Source: Clostridiales bacterium
Lineage (GTDB): Bacteria; Bacillota; Clostridia; Oscillospirales; Oscillospiraceae
NCBI GenBank assembly: GCA_004556345.1
Contig: SFHQ01000005.1
Location: forward strand, 1-64,000
Length of the DNA: 64,000 nucleotides
Reading direction: 5' to 3'
Shown: piece after piece, positions 59,674-64,000 of the stretch
How the letters are laid out: each line of letters begins with the position of its first letter
Position numbering within the stretch: the first letter of the stretch is position 1
Program-made: the position numbers and the translations under genes
Notes under the pieces: model-generated
Seen by the model: only the letters and a program-made list of their open reading frames with translations
What the model was told of the DNA's origin: nothing
The model's database searches: none

Positions 59674-61074
59674 GTCCTTGGACCACTTGACGCCCTGGGG
59701 GGTGTCCATGAGGGTGATGCCCATGGCCTTGAGCTCGTCGCGGATGCGGTCGGCTTCGGCGAAGTTCTTGGCCTTCCGGGCGGCCTGACGGGCCTCGATC
59801 ATGGCCTCGACCTTGCTGTCCAGGCTGTCGTCCTCTTCCTTCTTGTTGTAGAGCAGACCCAGCACGTCGGTAAACTCGTGCAGCATATCCAGGCAGGCGG
59901 TGGCCAGCGCCTTGGTGGGGTTCTTCTCCACCGCGATGTTGATGGCCCGCACCAGCTCGAAGATGACGCTGATGGCGTCGGCGGTGTTCAGGTCGTCATC
60001 CATGGCGTCGTCGAACTTCTGGCGGTAGCTGTCAAAGGTCTCGGTGAAGGCCTTCTCCTCGGCGGTCATGTCGCCGTCGGCACCGTTCTTGGTCAGGAAC
60101 TCCAGGTTGCTCTCGGCGGTGTAGAGGCGCTCCAGGGCGTTCTGCGCCATGATGAGGGAGTCGCGGGAGTAGTTCAGGGGAGAACGGTACTGGGCGGAGA
60201 GCATGAAGAAGCGGACGGCCTCGTACCCGTAGGCTTCGGCGGCCTCGCGGACGGTGAAGAAGTTGCCCAGGGACTTGGACATCTTCTGGTTGTTGATGTT
60301 CAGGAAGCCGTTGTGCAGCCAGTAGTGGACGAAGGTACATCCGTTGGCGGCCTCAGACTGGGCGATCTCGTTCTCGTGGTGGGGGAACTGCAAGTCCTCG
60401 CCGCCGCAGTGGATGTCGATGGTCTTGCCCAGGTAGCGGTTGGACATGGCGGAGCACTCGATGTGCCAGCCGGGACGGCCCTGGCCCCAGGGGGAGTCCC
60501 AATAGGGCTCGCCGGGCTTGGCGGCCTTCCAGAGGGCGAAGTCCAGGGGATCCTCCTTGACGTCGTTCACGTCGATGCGGGCGCCGGCCTGCAAGTCCTC
60601 GATGGGCTGGTGGGAGAGCTTGCCGTAGCCCTCGAACTTCTTGGTGCGGTAGTACACGTCACCGTTGACAGGATAGGCATAGCCCTTGTCGATCAGGGTC
60701 TGCACCAGGTCGATGATCTGCTGGATGTTCTCGGTGGCCTTGGGGTGGACGGTGGCGTCCCGCACGCCCAGGCCGTGGGCATCCTTGAAATACTCCTCGA
60801 TATACTTCTCAGAGATCTCCTGCGAGGTGGCGTGCTCTTCGTTGGCCCGCTTGATGATCTTGTCGTCCACGTCGGTGAAGTTCTGCACGAACGTGACGTT
60901 GTAGCCGCGGTACTCCAGATAGCGGCGCAGCACGTCGAACAGGATCATGGGGCGGGCGTTGCCCACGTGGATATAGTTGTAGACCGTGGGGCCGCAACAG
61001 TACATCTTGACTTCACCGGGGGTGATGGGCACGAACTCCTCTTTCTTCCGGCTCATGCTATTAAACAGCTTCAT
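59671..61074 (-). CDS. cysS: Cysteine-tRNA ligase
   Basis: A 467-residue class I synthetase. The zinc and HIGH region reads MYCCGPTVYNYIHVGNARP (HVGN, residues about 24-42), the zinc ligands continue with GWHIECSAM and GGEDLQFPHHENEIAQ, and KMSKSLGN (about 262-269) is the KMSKS loop. The C-terminal anticodon-binding DALR-like part is complete. The start at MKLFNSMSRK is set by AAGGAG; the longer frame lies inside cysE. It overlaps cysE by 14 bases and is under a Cys T-box. Confidence 0.96.
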   Translation of the reverse strand: MKLFNSMSRKKEEFVPITPGEVKMYCCGPTVYNYIHVGNARPMILFDVLRRYLEYRGYNVTFVQNFTDVDDKIIKRANEEHATSQEISEKYIEEYFKDAHGLGVRDATVHPKATENIQQIIDLVQTLIDKGYAYPVNGDVYYRTKKFEGYGKLSHQPIEDLQAGARIDVNDVKEDPLDFALWKAAKPGEPYWDSPWGQGRPGWHIECSAMSNRYLGKTIDIHCGGEDLQFPHHENEIAQSEAANGCTFVHYWLHNGFLNINNQKMSKSLGNFFTVREAAEAYGYEAVRFFMLSAQYRSPLNYSRDSLIMAQNALERLYTAESNLEFLTKNGADGDMTAEEKAFTETFDSYRQKFDDAMDDDLNTADAISVIFELVRAINIAVEKNPTKALATACLDMLHEFTDVLGLLYNKKEEDDSLDSKVEAMIEARQAARKAKNFAEADRIRDELKAMGITLMDTPQGVKWSKD

Positions 61075-61744
61075 TTTGTTGGTTCTCCTTCCGTTTGTTC
61101 TCTTCTTCCTCGTGTTTTTTATCCAAATACTCTTCCAGCCAGGAAAGGCGGGAATTGATGGCGTCCAGCTCCTTCTGCACAGGGTCGGGCACGCTGACCT
61201 GGTCCACGTCACCCACGAAGTTGGTCTTTTCCCCGGCGATGCGGACCACGCGGGCGGGCACGCCCACGGCGGTGGCGTCCTCCGGGACTTCCTTCAGGAC
61301 CACTGCATTGGCGGCGATGCGTGCCCCGTCCCCCACCTTGAAGGGGCCGAGGACCTTGGAGCCGGTGGAGAGCAGGACGTTGTTGCCGATGGTCGGGTGG
61401 CGCTTGCCCTGGTCCTTGCCGGTGCCGCCCAGGGTGACGCCGTGGTAGATCAGGCAGTCGTCCCCGACCTCCGCCGTCTCGCCGATGACGATGCCCATGC
61501 CGTGGTCGATGACCAGGCGGCGGCCGATCTTCGCGCCGGGGTGGATCTCAATGCCGGTCCAGAAGCGGCTCCACTGGGAGATGGTACGGGCCAAAAACTT
61601 CATCTTGTGACAGTAACAGAAGTGCGCGGCCTGGTGATACATGGTGGCGTGCACGCCGGGATAGAGCAGGAAGACCTCCAGCTTGCTCCGGGCGGCCGGG
61701 TCGCGGGCCTGATAGGCCGATAAAGTTTCTGTCAAATGGAACAT
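61061..61744 (-). CDS. cysE: Serine O-acetyltransferase
   Basis: A 227-residue left-handed beta-helix acetyltransferase making O-acetylserine for cysteine synthesis. Typical segments: HQAAHFCYCHKMKFLARTISQWSRFWTGIEIHPGAKIG, VIDHGMGIVIGETAEVGDDCLIYHGVTLGGTG (active His) and RHPTIGNNVLLSTGSKVLGP. A charged tail (KKHEEEENKRKENQQ) extends past the fold. Class fits the EpsC/short CysE type. It is the first gene after a Cys-specific T-box and overlaps cysS, joining cysteine synthesis and charging. Confidence 0.95.
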   Translation of the reverse strand: MFHLTETLSAYQARDPAARSKLEVFLLYPGVHATMYHQAAHFCYCHKMKFLARTISQWSRFWTGIEIHPGAKIGRRLVIDHGMGIVIGETAEVGDDCLIYHGVTLGGTGKDQGKRHPTIGNNVLLSTGSKVLGPFKVGDGARIAANAVVLKEVPEDATAVGVPARVVRIAGEKTNFVGDVDQVSVPDPVQKELDAINSRLSWLEEYLDKKHEEEENKRKENQQNEAV

Positions 61745-61835
61745 GATTTCCGGTCACCTCACAAAAAATTACGGTCGGTTTGCTAGCCTATGCTATGTCC
61801 GCCCAACCGCCGGCGGAAGCGGGGGGCCTGGGGCA

Positions 61836-62085
61836 ACAAAAAAACGCCTCCTGACCCCAAAAGGTCAAGAGGCGGCAAGATCATTCAACGTCGTTGTCCG
61901 CGGTTCCACTCTCGTTTGTCACTCAAGACGGCTGGTAACGGGGCCTGACCGGAGGGCATCTGCATCCCCCTCGCTCCCGGGCGCACTTTCGCCAGTCTCC
62001 CCGCAGGGCGGTTTTCAGTCGGTGACCGCCCCTCTCTGTCCGGTTCTGACAGGGTACTCTTCCCGTTCCACACGAGATTCAATTT
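61836..62085 (-). ncRNA. T-box riboswitch, cysteine type
   Basis: Core AGAGTGGAACCGCGG (about 61912-61898 on the minus strand). A Stem I 5' part AAGAGTACC is matched later by GGGGGATGCAGATGCCC, placing UGC (Cys) in the specifier position at about 61965-61963. The terminator CGCCTC-TGACC/GGGTCA-GGAGGCG has a TTTTTTT tail (61838-61876). It controls cysE-cysS. Confidence 0.82.
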
Positions 62086-62091
62086 GTCGTT

Positions 62092-62121
62092 ATTCTACCA
62101 TGCCCCCGCCCGCCTTGTCAA
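62092..62121 (-). promoter_or_regulatory. Promoter of the Cys T-box and cysE-cysS
   Basis: TTGACA and TAGAAT with an 18-base spacer; its -35 shares bases with the divergent promoter at 62115. Confidence 0.7.
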
Positions 62122-62144
62122 GAGCGCGTGTCCTGTGCTATCCT
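62115..62144 (+). promoter_or_regulatory. Divergent promoter of the YqfO-domain gene
   Basis: TTGTCA and TATCCT with an 18-base spacer, overlapping the minus-strand -35 box by five bases. Confidence 0.5.
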
Positions 62145-62182
62145 GAGAAAAAACACCCTGCATTTTGAAAGGAGCCACTGCC

Positions 62183-62515
62183 ATGCCAGACTTTTCCTAT
62201 TGTAAGCTGGAGATCTTCGTCCCCGCCAGCCATTTCTCCGCCGTCCAAACGGCCCTGGCCGAGAGCGACGCCGGGCACATCGGGGCCTATGACCAATGCC
62301 TGTCCTATTCCCCCGTCACCAGCTTCTGGCGGCCGCTGGCCGGGACGCACCCCTATCTCGGCGCGGAGAATACCCTCTGCCAGGCAGAAGAATTCAAAGT
62401 GGAAGTGACCTGTCGGACGGAGCAGGTAGACGAGATCATGCAGGCAGTGAAAGCCGCGCACCCGTATGAGGAGCCGGTGATCAACGTGATCCCGCTGTAT
62501 CGGACCAGCTTTTGA
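62183..62515 (+). CDS. Free-standing YqfO-type (Nif3 insert, CutA/PII-like) domain
   Basis: A 110-residue protein matching the middle domain of Bacillus YqfO: YCKLEIFVPASHFSAVQTALAESDAGHIGAYDQCLSYS (cut at the start of the fold), FRPL-like WRPLAGTHPYLG, and KAAHPYEEPVINVIPLY near the end; HPYEEP is the hallmark. The fold is a trimer-forming ferredoxin-like domain. Start MPDFSYCK follows AAAGGAG by eight bases. The Nif3-like protein at 1238-2035 lacks this insert. Function unknown; metal or nucleotide sensing is a guess. Confidence 0.82.
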   Translation: MPDFSYCKLEIFVPASHFSAVQTALAESDAGHIGAYDQCLSYSPVTSFWRPLAGTHPYLGAENTLCQAEEFKVEVTCRTEQVDEIMQAVKAAHPYEEPVINVIPLYRTSF

Positions 62516-62570
62516 GAATGGTGTCCGGCGGAGCCGGATGGATTTTATGACTGGTTCCGTTGGGCACGTT

Positions 62571-62657
62571 GTTGCCTTAGTACACAACCGATTCCTTGCG
62601 CAACGTAGCCCTCATCCGTCCGCTTCGCGTCCACCTTCCCCCTCGGGGAAGGCTCTC
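62571..62657 (-). repeat. REP-like unit, copy C1
   Basis: CCTTAGTACAC...CCCTCATCCGTCCGCTTCGCG...CCTTCCCCCTCGGGGAAGGCTCT, same order as the right half of the element at 59296-59550. Confidence 0.75.
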
Positions 62658-62712
62658 GCAACGCCGTATAAATTTGTAGTGTTGCGTCTTCCTGTGATGA
62701 ATGATATAACGC

Positions 62713-62853
62713 AAAGCCTTCCCCGAGGGGGAAGGTGGCCCGGCTAAAGCCGGGTCGGATGAGGGCCACCTAGCGCATCTGAGCCGCAGTGTACTAAGGT
62801 AGCACCCCAAGATTTCGTACCACCAATCAAATCATTTGGCGAAGCCAAACTCC
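62713..62853 (+). repeat. REP-like unit, copy C2, plus inner block
   Basis: AAAGCCTTCCCCGAGGGGGA...CCGGCTAAAGCCGG...GGATGAGGGC...GTGTACTAAGGTAG, inverted relative to C1, followed by ACCACCAATCAAATC...GGCGAAGCC...ACTCC as in copy B. It ends beside the stop codon of the lipoprotein gene. With C1 it accounts for the whole 62516-62854 gap; no ORF. Confidence 0.75.
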
Positions 62854-62854
62854 T

Positions 62855-63667
62855 TCACTTCCGCCCGTCGATCAGCACGTCGAAGCGGTCCCCCCGCAGA
62901 AGATAGACCGGGTACAAACAATCTCCCTCCGGGTCGGCATAGTAGGCCGTCTCCGCAAACTTGATCTCGGTGCCGTCCGACACGTCGCCGCTGACACTGC
63001 CCTCCCCGTTGGCGGCGGCCTGGACGAGGTCGGCGCGGCTCTTGCCCTCGACAGTAACAGCTTTCCCGATGGGCGCGGTGTAGTTGTCCACCTCGATGAG
63101 GTTCCCCTGGGGGTCCAGGCGGAGGATCCAGCGGAAGGTGCCGGTCACGGTTTTCTGATCGACCATGGGATAGAAGTAGACGATTTTCTCTTCGACCAGC
63201 TCCGGTGTGTTCCCGCCGCCGCTGGTGGCGTCGGTGGCGATCCCGTCAGAAAATTCTCCGTTCCAAAGCTGCTTCTCGGTCATAAATTGCGTGGCAAGGT
63301 CAATGGCCTGCTGGTCAGAAATGGCTTCCTCCGGGGGCACGGCCGGTGCAGGGTCTTTCGTGGTCTGATAGGTCCAGTGCCCGGTCTGGCTGTCCAGGGT
63401 GACGGAATAATCCTCCCCGACGTAGGCCCCGTTGCTCAGGGCCGTGCCCAGGGTGATGCCGAAGGCCCGCTCGATGTCCGCCTTGGCCTGGTCTGCATCC
63501 ACAGCCAGCGGATAAACGGTGAGCTGGTCCGGTGTATCCAGCCGAACCGCCTCCCCCAGCGTGACCGATACCCCGGTCCCGTCCTCCAGCGTGGGGTGCT
63601 CCACGCCGCAGGCGGCCAGGGTCAGCAGCAGGGCGGACAGCATGAGGATCGTCCAATGCTTTTTCAT
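62855..63667 (-). CDS. Lipoprotein of unknown function
   Basis: A 270-residue exported protein. Signal peptide and lipobox TLAAC give Cys20 as the lipid anchor. The mature part looks beta-rich with two similar halves: one with LTVYPLAVDADQAKADIERAFGITLG and a Tyr/Trp strand, the other with SDQQAIDLATQFMTEKQLW and FRWILRLDPQGNLIEVDNY. The overall look recalls YycI/PepSY-like periplasmic regulators but I cannot assign a family. It lies 12 bases after the DUF4367 gene, so the two form an operon, perhaps with a sigma/anti-sigma pair further upstream. Confidence 0.75.
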   Translation of the reverse strand: MKKHWTILMLSALLLTLAACGVEHPTLEDGTGVSVTLGEAVRLDTPDQLTVYPLAVDADQAKADIERAFGITLGTALSNGAYVGEDYSVTLDSQTGHWTYQTTKDPAPAVPPEEAISDQQAIDLATQFMTEKQLWNGEFSDGIATDATSGGGNTPELVEEKIVYFYPMVDQKTVTGTFRWILRLDPQGNLIEVDNYTAPIGKAVTVEGKSRADLVQAAANGEGSVSGDVSDGTEIKFAETAYYADPEGDCLYPVYLLRGDRFDVLIDGRK

Positions 63668-63679
63668 CGCAATACCTCC

Positions 63680-64000
63680 TTATTTCACCGGCCGGACCGT
63701 CTCGGCCAGGGCCAGCAGCTCGTCTGCCGGCAGGTCGCCGGTCACGCTGAGAAGCGCTGTGGTCTCCGGGTCCATCCAGACGATGATACTGGTGCTGTCC
63801 TCGTTCTCCCCCACGTAGAGGTCGGCGGAGACGCCGTTGACGGTGACCTTCTGCACGTCCTCCTCGTCGGCAAAGACGCTGAGACTGCCGGAGGAGTTTT
63901 CCGTCTCATACTGATAGTCCAGGGCCAGGATGTTCCCCGCGTCGTTTTCATAGGTCAGGGCCGCATACTCCGCGGACTGGATGGACTGGTCGGCCACATA
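63680..64000 (-). CDS. DUF4367-like protein, C-terminal part (runs off the window)
   Basis: One hundred and six codons are visible, entering from the right edge with ...YVADQSIQSAEYAALTYEN. The segment LDYQYETENSSGSLSVFADEEDVQKVTVNG, VSADLYVGENEDSTSIIVWMDPETTALLSVTGDLPADELLALAETV (shown here in pieces by motif) is the pattern of DUF4367 (a strand-rich domain with W-x-D/E near the end and a helix LxxLAExV), common at the C-terminus of anti-sigma-type membrane proteins. An internal GTG at 63997 could be taken for a start but has no upstream context in the window. The N-terminal part is outside. Confidence 0.7.
   Translation of the reverse strand, partial: YVADQSIQSAEYAALTYENDAGNILALDYQYETENSSGSLSVFADEEDVQKVTVNGVSADLYVGENEDSTSIIVWMDPETTALLSVTGDLPADELLALAETVRPVK

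Noticed and set aside
1..64000. CRISPR arrays, rRNA, tRNA genes, complete insertion sequences
   Set aside because: None seen: no regularly spaced repeats, no cloverleaf-like tRNA segments in the gaps, no transposase frames.

Overview
The window looks like chromosome from a GC-rich, anaerobic, endospore-forming Firmicute of the Oscillospiraceae type (Flavonifractor/Lawsonibacter/Intestinimonas-like). This is an inference from gene content: Spo0A, SigE/SpoIIGA and SpoIVB, an IspH-ribosomal protein S1 fusion, a SufC-SufB pair without SufS/U/D, T-box RNAs, 2-oxoacid:ferredoxin chemistry, and dispersed palindromic repeats with CCTTCCCC/GGGGAAGG stems. Most of it is ordinary core chromosome. No CRISPR array, rRNA or tRNA gene, or complete mobile element was seen; the left edge cuts the N-terminal part of a tyrosine recombinase.

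Layout. 1-3 kb: integrase fragment, YebC regulator, TrmK and Nif3-like protein, DUF1858 redox protein. 3.2-8.7 kb: a compact minus-strand operon (RpiR regulator, BaiN-type flavoprotein, Cmk, PlsC-like protein, IspH-S1 fusion) whose genes mostly overlap by 4 bp. 8.7-18 kb: pseudouridine synthase, DacF-type carboxypeptidase, PolA, FakA, Asp23, and sufC-sufB-thioesterase. 18-25.7 kb: DUF1846 protein, AsnA, PutP with a TetR regulator and a strong palindrome, AlaX, CmpB-like membrane protein. 25.8-30 kb: SigE/SpoIIGA, small proteins, TrmB/HAD. 30-41 kb: a plus-strand DNA-maintenance operon radC-uvrB-eamA-ybaK-uvrA-recD2-comF, then an MreB-like gene. 41-52 kb: TSCPD protein, SpoIVB, a secreted metallo-beta-lactamase protein, three anion permeases, an orphan IorA, then Spo0A. 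52-54 kb: infC-rpmI-rplT with a structured leader. 54-57 kb: Trp T-box and trpXYZ transporter. 57-62.2 kb: LysR, tiny ORFs, repeats, Cys T-box with cysE-cysS. 62.2-64 kb: a free-standing YqfO-type domain, a lipoprotein and a truncated DUF4367 protein.

Points most worth a second look: (i) a PlsC homologue with its catalytic NHx4D block missing; (ii) a strong ribosome-binding site inside the IspH-S1 fusion that could yield free S1; (iii) a 50-residue ORF under a promoter whose start site carries a perfect 22-bp palindrome, resembling an antitoxin without a toxin; (iv) a leader that can hide the ribosome-binding site of an anion permease; (v) composite inverted repeats at gene 3' ends; (vi) insertion of transport/IorA genes between spoIVB and spo0A. 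All calls come from reading the sequence; no database search was run.
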